Positions 1 to 8,900 of a DNA stretch of 64,000 bases are shown piece after piece. Below the pieces are notes generated by a model. That model saw nothing but the letters and a program-made list of their open reading frames with translations, searched no databases and was not told where the DNA came from. Numbering within the stretch: position 1 is the first letter of the stretch; each line of letters begins with the position of its first letter. Both the position numbers and the translations under genes were made by a program. This DNA comes from Saccharothrix sp. HUAS TT1. GTDB lineage: Bacteria; Actinomycetota; Actinomycetes; Mycobacteriales; Pseudonocardiaceae. The stretch covers positions 806,001 through 870,000 of the forward strand of contig NZ_CP160453.1 of the NCBI RefSeq assembly GCF_040744945.1, read 5' to 3'.

Positions 1-44
1 AGCCGGGAGGCCCGCGCGAACGCCCCGGTGGTCAGCAGCTCCAC
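1..44 (-). CDS. MerR-family regulator, N-terminal fragment cut by window edge
   Basis: Only the first 14 codons are visible, starting at a GTG at position 44 and running off the left edge. They read MELLTTGAFARASR, which matches the opening helix-turn-helix of MerR-family regulators (typical form: TIGAFA-ASGLS). A purine-rich Shine-Dalgarno stretch lies just upstream, and a promoter of MerR type is seen at 99-120. The ligand and effector domain are outside the window, so the signal sensed cannot be judged. The gene runs in the same direction as mrf but has its own promoter. Confidence 0.6.
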   Translation of the reverse strand, partial: MELLTTGAFARASR

Positions 45-98
45 GTCCCCACCCCCTTCCTCGACCGGGCGCCCCGCCCGGCTGGGACCACCGTGCGG

Positions 99-120
99 CT
101 TCCCCCGGGGTGAAGGTCAA
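99..120 (-). promoter_or_regulatory. MerR-type promoter/operator
   Basis: On the minus strand a TTGACC -35-like hexamer runs directly into a 17-bp imperfect palindrome (CTTCaCCCCGGGGgAAG). MerR regulators usually bind a palindrome placed between -35 and -10, so this is probably the autoregulated promoter of the MerR fragment at 1-44. No clear -10 is seen. Confidence 0.5.
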
Positions 121-166
121 CCCTGGTCGCGGGGCGTCCTCGACACCGCGGGGTGGGCACCGCGCT

Positions 167-1240
167 TCACAGCTCCTCCATCTCGTGCCACTCCGAGAAC
201 GGGTCCGCGAACTCCAGTTCGGGCCCCAACGCCAACTCCTCGTCCGTCGCCAACGCGCCCTCCAGGGCCGCCAGCACGGACTCGCCGCAGTCCCGCACGC
301 AGACCGCGACGACTTCCTGCCCCCGGTCGCCGAACTCCGGGTCCCACTCCAGCGACGCGAACGCCCGCCGTTCCGGGTCCTCCTCGGACCAGTCGTCCAC
401 GTCGGCCAGCCACGTGCCGACCGCGCCGACGCCCAGCCCGCCGCCCGCCGACTCCAGCCACATCACCCGGGACGGCTGGCTGATCAACCAGATCCGGCCG
501 CGCGAGCGCACGACACCGTCCAGCAGCGCGTCCAGGGCGTCGTGCAGCCGCATCGGGTGGAACGGCCGCCGCGCGGTGAACCGCACCACCGACACGCCCG
601 CCGCCGGTTCCAGGGGCGCGCCGTGCAGCAGCGACCCGAACACGGGCGTGAACCGCCGTCCCACGGGCACCGCCAACAGGGCGCGTGCATCCAAAGAGGA
701 CAGTTCGAACCTCGGCGTGCCGGGCGCGACCCGGTCCAGCACGGCGGTCAGCACGTCGTCGCCGCCCGGCCCGGTCAGCACCAGCGCGTCGGCGAACTCC
801 ACCTGTCCGACCACGACCTGCGCCACGGTCCGCTCGTCGGACGGCAACCCGATGCCCCGCTCGCCCAGCGTCACCTCGCCGGTCGCGTCGGCCAGCCACG
901 TGGCCCGGTCGACCACCGCCACCACCGACTCGACCCGCACCCCCTCCGGCCGCAGCGCCAGGCACACCGCCTCCGGTTCCAGCGCCGGGTCGAGGTCGAG
1001 CACCACCCGGCCGCCCAGCGACGCCAGCAGCGGCAGCAGGTCCTGCCGCAGCGTGCACGACACGCACCCGTGCGCGAGCGCCAGCTCGGTCGGCACGCCG
1101 TCGACCCACCGGCGCACGAGCCCGGACTCCAGCCCCGACAGGTCGTGCCGCACGAGCACCGACCCCGGCGAGGCGCGCCAGACCTCCTCGGCGACGCCGT
1201 GGGCACCCATCCCGGCCACCATAACGACAACGGTTTCCAC
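167..1240 (-). CDS. mrf: Mrf-like COG0523 protein (zinc-starvation ribosome hibernation recruitment factor)
   Basis: The 357-residue protein belongs to the COG0523/CobW superfamily. It closely follows the mycobacterial Mrf/Rv0106 subgroup: GCVSCTLR at residues 58-65 (Cys59 and Cys62), the block ARRPFHPMRL near residue 226, and RVMWLESAGGGL further on. As in Mrf, the N-terminus lacks a canonical Walker A loop and keeps only AGMGAHG where GxxGxGKT would be. Mycobacterial Mrf recruits the hibernation factor HPF/Mpy to ribosomes that carry zinc-free (C-minus) ribosomal proteins under zinc limitation; the same role here is inference. A Zur-type palindrome lies 12 bp upstream of the GTG start, which supports zinc control. 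The ordinary COG0523 metallochaperone role is less likely because the nucleotide-binding loop is missing. Confidence 0.8.
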   Translation of the reverse strand: METVVVMVAGMGAHGVAEEVWRASPGSVLVRHDLSGLESGLVRRWVDGVPTELALAHGCVSCTLRQDLLPLLASLGGRVVLDLDPALEPEAVCLALRPEGVRVESVVAVVDRATWLADATGEVTLGERGIGLPSDERTVAQVVVGQVEFADALVLTGPGGDDVLTAVLDRVAPGTPRFELSSLDARALLAVPVGRRFTPVFGSLLHGAPLEPAAGVSVVRFTARRPFHPMRLHDALDALLDGVVRSRGRIWLISQPSRVMWLESAGGGLGVGAVGTWLADVDDWSEEDPERRAFASLEWDPEFGDRGQEVVAVCVRDCGESVLAALEGALATDEELALGPELEFADPFSEWHEMEEL

Positions 1241-1251
1241 ACAGCCACCCT

Positions 1252-1272
1252 AAACGACAACGATTGTCGTTT
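1252..1272. promoter_or_regulatory. Zur box upstream of mrf
   Basis: A perfect inverted repeat, AAACGACAA-N3-TTGTCGTTT, with 9-bp arms and 3-bp centre, sits directly upstream of mrf. Its length and arm sequence fit actinobacterial Zur operators (TGAAAACGATTTTCA-like, with ACGA/TCGT cores). A half-similar ACGACAACGGTTT lies inside the first codons of mrf (1223-1235). It would repress mrf when zinc is plentiful. Confidence 0.8.
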
Positions 1273-1368
1273 CAATGAGGAACCGCCACGCGAGCGCCAC
1301 CACTCAGGCGCACCGACACGCAGGCGTGACCACTGTGGACCGGAAGCAGCGCCGGATCGCCGCCGCCG

Positions 1369-1686
1369 TCAAGAACGCGCGGGAGACGGCGCCGCCGCCC
1401 TGTCCCTCACGAGGCCGCTGAGCGAGGCGGTGCCGGCCACCACCAGCACCGCCAGCGCGGGCCAGTCGGCCACCAGCCGCCCCTCGTCGCCGACCACGAA
1501 GCTCCCGTACAGGCCCCAGCACTGCAGCGCGGTGAGCGCCGCGCCGGCCACCGTCGTCCACCACGACACGACCACCACGACCACCACCAGCAGGAGCAGC
1601 GCGAACACCGGCCAGCTCCCCGCCAGCGCGGTCACCACGACGCCGCCCGCGAAGCCGAGCGCGGACCCGTGCACTGTTCCGACCAT
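1369..1686 (-). CDS. Small integral membrane protein, unknown function
   Basis: This 105-residue reading frame starts at the ATG at 1686 (MVGTVHGS). It is mostly hydrophobic, with at least three likely membrane segments: around residues 8-20, a strongly hydrophobic Leu/Val-rich stretch around 25-42 ending in Trp-Trp, and one near 80-95. The C-terminus is short and basic. No family is recognised. It lies between the mrf control region and bluB on the opposite strand to bluB, with no partner gene in an operon. The frame could also extend upstream without a clear ribosome-binding site, so the start is tentative. Confidence 0.5.
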   Translation of the reverse strand: MVGTVHGSALGFAGGVVVTALAGSWPVFALLLLVVVVVVVSWWTTVAGAALTALQCWGLYGSFVVGDEGRLVADWPALAVLVVAGTASLSGLVRDRAAAPSPARS

Positions 1687-1770
1687 GACGGGCCATTCAA
1701 CGCCCGGTTGAGACGGACGCCACCTCCCGCGGACCAGGTTCACCGGATCGCGTGAGGCACGATCGTCCGA

Positions 1771-2403
1771 ATGAGCTTCTACGACGTCCTGCACCGCCGG
1801 AGGGACACCCGGGGCGAGTTCACCGGCGCCCCGATCCGGCCCGAGGTGCTGCGCCGGGTGCTCACCGCCGCGCACGCCGCGCCCAGCGTGGGCCTGTCCC
1901 AGCCGTGGGACTTCATCGTCGTGCGCGACGAGCACACCCGCCGCGCGTTCCGCGACCACGTCCAGGCCGAGCGCAGCGTCTTCGCCGCCGAGCTGGACGC
2001 CCGGCAGGCCGAGCTGTTCGCCCGGATCAAGGTCGAGGGCATCCTCGAATCCACCGTGGGCGTGGTCGTCACCTACGACCCCGACCGCGGCTCGCCGGCC
2101 GTGCTCGGCAGGCACGCCATCGCCGACGCGGGCCTGTACTCGGTGTGCCTGGCCATCCAGAACCTGTGGCTGGCCGCCACCGCCGAGGGCCTGGGCGTCG
2201 GCTGGGTCAGCTTCTACCGCGAGGACGTGCTGCGCAGGCTGCTCGACGTCCCCCAACCCCTCCGCCCGGTCGCCTGGCTGTGCCTCGGGCCGGTCGCCCA
2301 CCTGCCCGGCGCCCCCGACCTGGAGCGCCACGGCTGGCGCAACCGGCTGCCGCTGGAGGAAGTGCTGCACGAGGAGCGGTACACCCGGCGTTCGGGCCGG
2401 TAG
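1771..2403 (+). CDS. bluB: 5,6-dimethylbenzimidazole synthase BluB
   Basis: A 210-residue nitroreductase-fold protein. BluB uses oxygen to fragment reduced FMN and releases 5,6-dimethylbenzimidazole, the lower ligand of vitamin B12. Diagnostic features are the RRDTRGEF block near residue 10, AAPSVGLSQPWDF near 36-48 (the BluB form of the nitroreductase motif), and the AATAEGLGVGWVSFY block near 143-157, where ordinary nitroreductases differ. Length matches the family (about 200-230). The ATG follows immediately after the intergenic region. No other cobalamin gene is in the window, so it is a stand-alone gene here. Confidence 0.88.
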   Translation: MSFYDVLHRRRDTRGEFTGAPIRPEVLRRVLTAAHAAPSVGLSQPWDFIVVRDEHTRRAFRDHVQAERSVFAAELDARQAELFARIKVEGILESTVGVVVTYDPDRGSPAVLGRHAIADAGLYSVCLAIQNLWLAATAEGLGVGWVSFYREDVLRRLLDVPQPLRPVAWLCLGPVAHLPGAPDLERHGWRNRLPLEEVLHEERYTRRSGR

Positions 2404-2464
2404 CCTGTGGTAGCCGTGCCGGCGGCGAGCGGACCCGCGTACCGCATCGCCGAGTCGGAATGGA

Positions 2465-3991
2465 GTGTCAGCACGAGTGGAGCAGCGAGAGCGACCGGCA
2501 GCCGGGCAGGTCCCGCAACTCGACGTCGAGGTCAAGGCGTTGCTGAACGCTGGCCGCCTGCCCGAGGCCAACACCCTGTTCGACCAGGTCGTGAGCCGGG
2601 TCCCACCCGGCGCGGACCGCTGGCAGCGCTCGGCCGTGCTCGTCAACCGGGCGAAGCTCGCCTGGCGCCTCGGCCGCATCCCGCTCGCCCTGGAACTCGC
2701 CGCCGAGGGCTGGACCGACCTGGACGGCGAGCACAGCGACAACCCGGCCGCCGCGCAGGCCATGCACGCGCTCGCGTACCTGCTCGAAGGCATCGGCAAC
2801 CGCCGGGCGGCGGTGGACATGCTCCGGCTGTCCGTCCAGGTGGCCCGCCGCGCGGCGGCGACGTCCGAAGCCGGCGTCGAGATCCTGGGCCACTGCCTGC
2901 AGGGCCTGGGCGGCACCCTGAACTTCCGCGCCATCTCGTCCGCCCCCGAACGCGCCCCGGAGATCTTCGAAGAGGCTCGCGGCTACCTCAAAGAGGGTCT
3001 TGCCCTGGCCACGGAGGAGCACATGCGGCGGGCCCTGCTCGCCGCCTACAGCCGTTCGCTGGCCGGCGTCGGCGAGCTGGAGCAGGCCGAGGACAACGCC
3101 CGCGAAGCCCTGCGCCAAGCCCGTGCGGCGGACGACAAGTGGACCATGGCCGTGGCCAACTGGGTGCTGGCCGTCGTCCGCCGCGAACGGGGCGACCTCG
3201 TCGGGGCCCGCACCCTGGCCAGCCGCGCCGTCGCCGCCTCGGAGTCCATCAACGACCCGTCGCTCCTGCTGCGCTTCTCCCAGGACCTGGCCGACATCTG
3301 CGCCGAGATGGGCGACCACGTCGGTGAGGCGACGGCCCTGCGCTGCTCCGTCGCCGCCGGCAAGACCGCCACCGAAACCCTCCAGGAAGGACTGGGCCAG
3401 GCCCTCGAACAACGCCGCGTCGCCGTCCAGGCCCAACGCCTCGCCGTCGCCGCCCAGGAAGCCGCCGCCCGCGACCCCCTCACGGGCCTGGCGAACCGCC
3501 TCGGCCTCGAACGCGCCGCCGCGGGCCTCCTCGAAACCACCGCCGCCCGCGGCCGGGTCCCCTGGCTCGTCCTCGTCGACGTGGACCAGTTCAAGGGCGT
3601 GAACGACGCCGCCGGCCACGCCGCCGGCGACGCCACCCTGCGCGAGATCGCCCAACTCCTCCGCCGCGAGTGCCGCGCCGCCGACCTGGTGGCCCGCTGG
3701 GCCGGCGACGAGTTCGTCGTCCTCCTCGGCGACACCGGCGCCAACTCCCCCGAAGTGGGCCCGACCGTCGCCGAACGCATCCGCGCCGCCGTGGACAACC
3801 ACGACTGGACCGTCGCCCTGGGCACCACCCGCCGCCCCACCGTGAGCATCGGCGTAGCCGCCGGCCCCGCCAAACTGGACCAACTCTTCGCCGCCGCCGA
3901 CATGGCCCTCTACCGCGCCAAACGCCAGGGCCGCAACCGCGTCGAAGTCGAACCCCACCTCGTCATCCCGGAAACGATCTCCGGCAACTAA
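2465..3991 (+). CDS. TPR-containing diguanylate cyclase (GGDEF)
   Basis: The 508-residue protein has an N-terminal helical repeat region (about residues 15-320, TPR-like, rich in A-x2-L patterns), a short coiled linker and a GGDEF domain starting at DPLTGLANR (about 339). The active-site signature is AGDEF at residues 413-417, a common active variant of GGDEF. An RxxD inhibitory site (RAAD) lies exactly five residues before it, so cyclic-di-GMP product inhibition is likely. VDVDQFKGVND and the C-terminal SIGVAAG and ADMALYRAKRQGRN blocks are also present. There is no membrane segment, so it is predicted cytosolic with the TPR region as input domain. The GTG at 2465 was chosen; a second GTG at 2477 is possible. 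Confidence 0.85.
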   Translation: MSARVEQRERPAAGQVPQLDVEVKALLNAGRLPEANTLFDQVVSRVPPGADRWQRSAVLVNRAKLAWRLGRIPLALELAAEGWTDLDGEHSDNPAAAQAMHALAYLLEGIGNRRAAVDMLRLSVQVARRAAATSEAGVEILGHCLQGLGGTLNFRAISSAPERAPEIFEEARGYLKEGLALATEEHMRRALLAAYSRSLAGVGELEQAEDNAREALRQARAADDKWTMAVANWVLAVVRRERGDLVGARTLASRAVAASESINDPSLLLRFSQDLADICAEMGDHVGEATALRCSVAAGKTATETLQEGLGQALEQRRVAVQAQRLAVAAQEAAARDPLTGLANRLGLERAAAGLLETTAARGRVPWLVLVDVDQFKGVNDAAGHAAGDATLREIAQLLRRECRAADLVARWAGDEFVVLLGDTGANSPEVGPTVAERIRAAVDNHDWTVALGTTRRPTVSIGVAAGPAKLDQLFAAADMALYRAKRQGRNRVEVEPHLVIPETISGN

Positions 3992-4034
3992 CCCCCACAA
4001 CGGACCCACAACGGACCCGCCGCCAACCCGCAGA

Positions 4035-4168
4035 GGTTCGATTTGACATGGGTTCGGGTGCCATAGGCTGGTCGAAGCCGGCAGGCCTGGCGGGACGCTC
4101 TTCCCCGCCGGGCCTGCCGGCTTTGGCCTGCATAGGGTGCCCGTAAGGGCCCCATGTCAAATCGAACC
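4035..4168. repeat. 134-bp nested palindrome between convergent genes
   Basis: The outer arms (4035-4052 and 4151-4168) are perfect 18-bp inverted repeats beginning GGTTCGATTTGACATGGG. Nested inside is a second near-perfect hairpin centred near 4100, whose arms begin AGCCGGCAGGCC and pair over about 20 bp with one mismatch; the sequence between the two stems pairs partly. The element lies between the GGDEF gene and the opposing response regulator. It could be a MITE-like insertion, a folded RNA or a bidirectional terminator. The AT-containing outer arms are unlike simple actinobacterial terminators, and no coding potential is seen. Confidence 0.7.
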
Positions 4169-4183
4169 GGAAGAGCCCACCGC

Positions 4184-4404
4184 CCTGAACGCTGAACTCA
4201 CCCATCCCCAACGTAGGACTCTCGCACTCCGAACGTAGGACTCTCGCGCTCCCAACGTTGGACTCTCGCGCCCTGAACGTAGGACTCTCGCGCTCCCAAC
4301 GTTGGACTCTCGCGCCCTGAACGTAGAACTCAGGGGTCCTGAACGTTCGACTCGCGCGACCCGAGTGTTCGACTCGCGCGGCTGGAACGCAGGACACGCG
4401 CGAG
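4184..4404. repeat. Cluster of about ten ~21-bp intergenic repeats (locus A)
   Basis: About ten head-to-tail units of 20-22 bp share a pattern built on ACGTWGGACTCTCGCG (clearest from 4209 to 4316), changing to CGTTCGACTCGCG (4341-4380) and ending with CAGGACACGCGCG beside the stop codon of the response regulator. Units of an ACGCTGAACTCA subtype also occur. The same family recurs at 40,956-41,100 and 58,011-58,162. Units are directly adjacent without unique spacers, so this is not a CRISPR. Function unknown. Confidence 0.8.
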
Positions 4405-4406
4405 GG

Positions 4407-5054
4407 TCAGGCGATCAGGCCGCCGCGGAAGGCCACCAGCGCGGCCTGCACCCGGTTCACCGCCCCGATCTTGCCCAGCACCGACGACACGTACCCCTTC
4501 ACCGTCGCCTCGGACAGGTGCAACGTCCCACCGATCTCGGCGTTCGACATCCCCTGTCCGATGAGGACGAGCACCTCACGCTCCCGTTCGGACAGCGAGG
4601 CCAGCAACCGCCGCGCCGGTTCGGCCGCCCGCTCCCCGTCCGCCACCGCCGCCAGCACCCGGGCCGCCACGCCCGGGTCCAGCACCGCGCCACCCACCGC
4701 GAGGTCGCGCACCGCCCGCACCAGCTGCTCGGGCTCGGTGTCCTTGAGCAGGAACCCGGACGCGCCCAACCGCAGCGCCTCCGACACGTACTCGTCCACG
4801 TCGAACGTGGTCAACATGGCGATCTTCGGCGGGTCGGGAACGGCGCGCAGCCTGCGCAGCGCCATCAACCCGTCGGACGACCGCATCCTGATGTCCAGCA
4901 GCACGACGTGCGGGCGGTGCCGGCGGGCCAGGTCGGCCACCAGGTGCCCGTCGTCGCACTCGGCCACGACCTCGATGTCGCCGGCGCTGCTGAGGATCAT
5001 GCGAAGGCCGGACCGGACGAGGTCTTCGTCATCGGCCAGCATCACCTTGATCAC
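4407..5054 (-). CDS. NarL/FixJ-type response regulator, orphan
   Basis: A two-component transcription factor of 215 residues from the GTG at 5054, which follows a GGAGG ribosome-binding site. The receiver domain opens KVMLADDEDLVRSGLRMIL (acidic pair Asp-Asp-Glu), has the phosphoacceptor Asp in VVLLDIRMRSSDG and the conserved Lys in FLLKDTEPEQL. The C-terminal LuxR-type HTH has LSEREREVLVLIGQGMSNAEIGGTL and VKGYVSSVLGKIGA. Upstream in-frame codons exist but lack a ribosome-binding site. No histidine kinase is adjacent, so it is an orphan regulator whose partner must be encoded elsewhere. The repeat cluster touches its 3' end. Confidence 0.88.
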   Translation of the reverse strand: MIKVMLADDEDLVRSGLRMILSSAGDIEVVAECDDGHLVADLARRHRPHVVLLDIRMRSSDGLMALRRLRAVPDPPKIAMLTTFDVDEYVSEALRLGASGFLLKDTEPEQLVRAVRDLAVGGAVLDPGVAARVLAAVADGERAAEPARRLLASLSEREREVLVLIGQGMSNAEIGGTLHLSEATVKGYVSSVLGKIGAVNRVQAALVAFRGGLIA

Positions 5055-5196
5055 GACGCCTCCCCGCGTTGGCGTTTCGTGCTCGTACCCGCTCAGCCCC
5101 CGCGCACGAACACGCAAGCTGACGTTAATTCACCGTTATCTCACCACGGAAGGACACAGGCTCAGCCTGTTCACAGTTGCCAGGAGATGCCCGGCG

Positions 5197-5841
5197 TCAG
5201 CCCAACACCCCGGCGACTTCACGCCGTAACCGGGGCAGCAGGGCGTAGAGCTTGTCACCGGGGCACAGGGTGTCGCGGTAATCGCGGTGGCCCTGGATTG
5301 ATGCAGGTGGGATGCCGTACTGCTCGCACGCGTAGACGCAGAACGAGACCAGCGAGTCCCACTGCAGCGCCGGCGGCTCGACGTCCATGTAGAGACCCTC
5401 GTTCTCGATCCCGATGGCGGCGGTGTTCTGCCCGGGGCAGTGCGCTCCGACCACCACCCGATCACCGGCGCGCAGGGCGGCCAGGCTGCCGTGCCTGCCC
5501 TCCATCAGGAACCCGCCGCGACTGTTGGTGAAGTGCTGGCCGGAGTCGATCCAGCCGTTGACGTCCATGTGCAGGTCCTGGATCCAGTGCGCGTTGGCGT
5601 ACGCCGCCGCCTGCGAGTAGTCGGTGACGTTGGGCGAGGCCGTGTGGTGGATCAGGATGCGCACCGGCCGCTCGCGCACCACGCTCGTCGGCTGCGCCGG
5701 GGGCCGCGCGCCCCAGTCCGCGCAACTCCTGATCGGCAGCACGGGCGACGCCAGCGCGGGCGACACCCCCAGCCCGGCCGGCCCAGAACCGACCAGCCCG
5801 GCCCCGACCACCCCGGTCAGCAACGATCGACGTCGCACCAT
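5197..5841 (-). CDS. Secreted PGRP-type N-acetylmuramoyl-L-alanine amidase
   Basis: This 214-residue protein carries a twin-arginine-like signal (MVRRRSLLTGVVGAG, then an Ala-rich stretch ending near ALASP at about 32) and a peptidoglycan recognition/amidase_2 domain. Zinc-ligand positions expected of the family are visible: HH in ILIHHTASP, and the QGHRDY and TLCPGD blocks at the C-terminus. NGWIDSGQHFTNSRGGFLMEGR is the usual substrate-groove region. It should cleave the amide bond between muramic acid and L-Ala outside the cell, in wall turnover or competition. It is divergent from the acylase gene; a short palindrome sits at its start. Confidence 0.85.
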   Translation of the reverse strand: MVRRRSLLTGVVGAGLVGSGPAGLGVSPALASPVLPIRSCADWGARPPAQPTSVVRERPVRILIHHTASPNVTDYSQAAAYANAHWIQDLHMDVNGWIDSGQHFTNSRGGFLMEGRHGSLAALRAGDRVVVGAHCPGQNTAAIGIENEGLYMDVEPPALQWDSLVSFCVYACEQYGIPPASIQGHRDYRDTLCPGDKLYALLPRLRREVAGVLG

Positions 5842-5854
5842 GTGAACTATTCAC
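5842..5854. promoter_or_regulatory. Palindrome at the amidase start codon
   Basis: A perfect GTGAA-N3-TTCAC inverted repeat abuts the ATG of the PGRP amidase and overlaps its likely ribosome-binding site (GGTGA on the minus strand). It may be an operator or an RNA hairpin limiting translation; the role is inferred from position only. Confidence 0.35.
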
Positions 5855-5982
5855 CCAACATCAAATCAGCTGGTCAAGCGTCCACACCCGATCAGCCGAA
5901 CCCAAATGCGAAGACCTTTCGCGAATCCTGACCCACCAGTAACGTGCGTCACACGATCCCTGCCTGGAAGGAGCTTCGCGTC

Positions 5983-8900
5983 ATGCGGAGAGCCGCCCGA
6001 TCGCTAGCCGTGGTCGCCCTCCTCTCTTTAGCGACCGTCACCGCACCAACCACCGCCAACGCCACCGCCGACACCCCCACGCCCACCCCCACCGCCGCAG
6101 AACCGCGAACCGCCGCAGAACCGCGAACCACCGCTTTCACCCCGGACGACCACTGCCTCGGCCAGTGCCACGACATCCTCCCGCCCGGCCAGAACGGCAA
6201 CGCGACCCTCACCGACATCCTGGCCCACCAGGTCCTCGGCACCCGCCCCGCGCACTCGGCCGACCAGCTCGGCCGCTACGACTCCCTCGCCTCCGGCTAC
6301 ACCGGCCTGACCAACGACCAGCTGGGCGCGTTCTTCAACGACGCCTCCTTCGGCGTCCCCGCCGACCAGGTCGAGAGCACCATCAAGCCCCGCGCGGACG
6401 TCACGATCGTGCGCGACAAGGCCATCGGGATGCCGCACATCTACGGCACCACCCGGTCCGGCACCGAGTTCGGCGCGGGTTACGCCGCCGCCCAGGACCG
6501 CCTCTGGCTGATGGACCTGTTCCGCCACCTCGGTCGCGGCCAGCTGTCCGGGTTCGCCGGCGGCGCCGAGGGCAACCGGGCGCTGGAGCAGAGCTTCTAC
6601 AACCAGATCCCGTACACCGAGGCCGACCTCCAGGCGCAGATCGACTCGGTGGCGGCCAAGGGGCCGCGCGGCGCGCAGGCGTTCCAGGACGTGAAGGACT
6701 ACGTCGCGGGCATCAACGCCTACATCACCGCCTCGGTGAACAACCGGACCTTCCCCGGCGAGTACGTGCTGACCGGGCACGCCGACGCGATCACCAACTG
6801 GAACGACATCAAGCCGTTCCAGCCGACCGACCTGGTCGCCATCGCCGCCGTCGTCGGCGGGCTGTTCGGCGCGGGCGGCGGCGGCGAGGTGCAGAACGCG
6901 CTGGTGAAGCTGGCCGCGCAGAACCGCTACGGCGCCGAGGTCGGCGACCAGGTCTGGCGGTCGTTCCGGGAGCAGAACGACCCGGAGGCCGTCCTCACCC
7001 TGCACGACGGCCAGCGCTTCCCGTACGGCACGACCCCCGCTTCCCCCCAAGGCGTCGCACTGCCCGACGGCGGCGTCGTGACCCCGGAACCGGTGGTGTT
7101 CAACGAAAGCACCGCCCAAACACCATCCACAGTGGACGTGCCAGCCGATCTCAAGGCCGTCGAGGGCATCTTCGCCGACGGCGTCCTGCCCCGCGACCTG
7201 CTGAACAAGAAGCACGGCATGTCCAACGCCCTGGTCGTGTCGGCCCCGCACACCGACACCGGCAACCCGATCGCCGTCTGGGGACCGCAGACCGGCTACT
7301 TCGCCCCGCAGCTCCTCATGCTCCAGGAGCTGAACGGCCCGGGCCTGCGCTCCCGCGGCGTCTCGTTCGCCGGCGTCTCGATGTACGTGCAGCTCGGCCG
7401 CGGCGTCGACTACTCGTGGAGCGCGACGTCCGCCGGCCAGGACATCACCGACACCTACGCCGTCGAGCTGTGCGAGCCGAACGGCGCGCCCGCCAACGCC
7501 CGGTCGCTGCACTACCGCTACCACGGCGCGTGCCTGCCGATGGAACGCCTGGAGCGCAAGAACTCCTGGAAGCCCACGGTCGCCGACCCCACCCCCGCCG
7601 GCTCTTACACCCTGGTCATGCACCGCACCAAGTACGGCCTCGTCCAGAGCCGAGCCAAGGTCGACGGCAAGTTCGTCGCCTACACCTCCCTCCGCTCGAC
7701 CTACCTCCACGAGGTCGACTCGATCATCGGGTTCCAGGAGTTCAACGACCCCGACGCGATCACGTCGGCAGCCGCCTTCCAACGCGCCGCCGAGCACGTC
7801 GGCTACGCGTTCAACTGGTTCTACGTCGATTCGCGCGACACCGCGTACTTCAACTCCGGCGCGAACCCGGTGCGCAAGGCGACCGTCGACCCGCACCTGC
7901 CGGTGAAGGCCGAACCCGCCTACGAGTGGGAGGGCTGGAACGCCGACCGCAACACGGCCGCCTACACGCCGTTCGCGCAGCACCCGAATTCCACCAACCA
8001 GGACTACTACATCAGCTGGAACAACCGGCAGGCGCGCGACTTCTCGGCGTCCGGCTACGGCATGGGCTCGGTGCACCGCGGCGACCTGCTGGACGACCGG
8101 GTGCGGGCGCTGATCGCGAGCGGTCCGGTCAGCCGGGCGTCGCTGACCCGGGCGACGGCCGAGGCCGGTGTCGCCGACCTGCGGGCCGAGCAGGTGCTGC
8201 CGGACCTGCTGCGGGTGATCGACACAGCGGCGGTGACCGACCCGGCGCTGGCGGCGGTGGTCGGGCGGCTGCGCGACTGGCAGCGGTCCGGTTCGCTGCG
8301 CAAGGAGACCTCGCGCGGCAGCGGGGCGTACGGGCACGCCGAAGCGATCCGGGTGCTCGACGCGTGGTGGCCGCTGCTGGTCGAGGCGCAGTTCAAGCCC
8401 GGTCTCGGCGACGCGCTGTACGGGCAGCTGACCCGCGCCCTCCAGGTCGACGAACCACCCTCGGACACCCACGGCTCGGCCCCGCACAAGGGCTCGTCGT
8501 TCCAGAACGGCTGGTGGAGCTACGTCGACAAGGACCTGCGCGCCGTGCTCGGCGAGCGCGTCGACGGCGCGCTGGGCGCCCGCTACTGCGGCGGTGGCGC
8601 GGTGGCGGCGTGCCGCCAGGTGCTGCTGGACAGCCTGCGCGCCGCGGCGGCGACGCCGGCGACCTCGGTCTACCCGGGCGACGACTCGTGCGCCGCGGGT
8701 GACCAGTGGTGCGCCGACACCATCATCCACCGGGCCATGGGCGGCATCGCGCACGACAAGGTGAGCTGGCAGAACCGGCCCACCTACCAGCAGGTCGTCC
8801 AGTTCCCGTCCCGCCGCGGGACGAGCCTGGCGAACCTGGCCGCCGGCGCGACGGCCACCGCCAGCAGCCACGAGCGCGGCTGGTACCACTCGCCGCCGTC

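Noticed and set aside
167..1240. COG0523 zinc metallochaperone (ZNG1/ZigA type)
   Set aside because: The Walker A loop is absent and the sequence blocks match Mrf, which is a different branch.
4184..4404. CRISPR array
   Set aside because: Units abut each other without unique spacers, vary in sequence, and no cas gene is near. No CRISPR was seen anywhere in the window.
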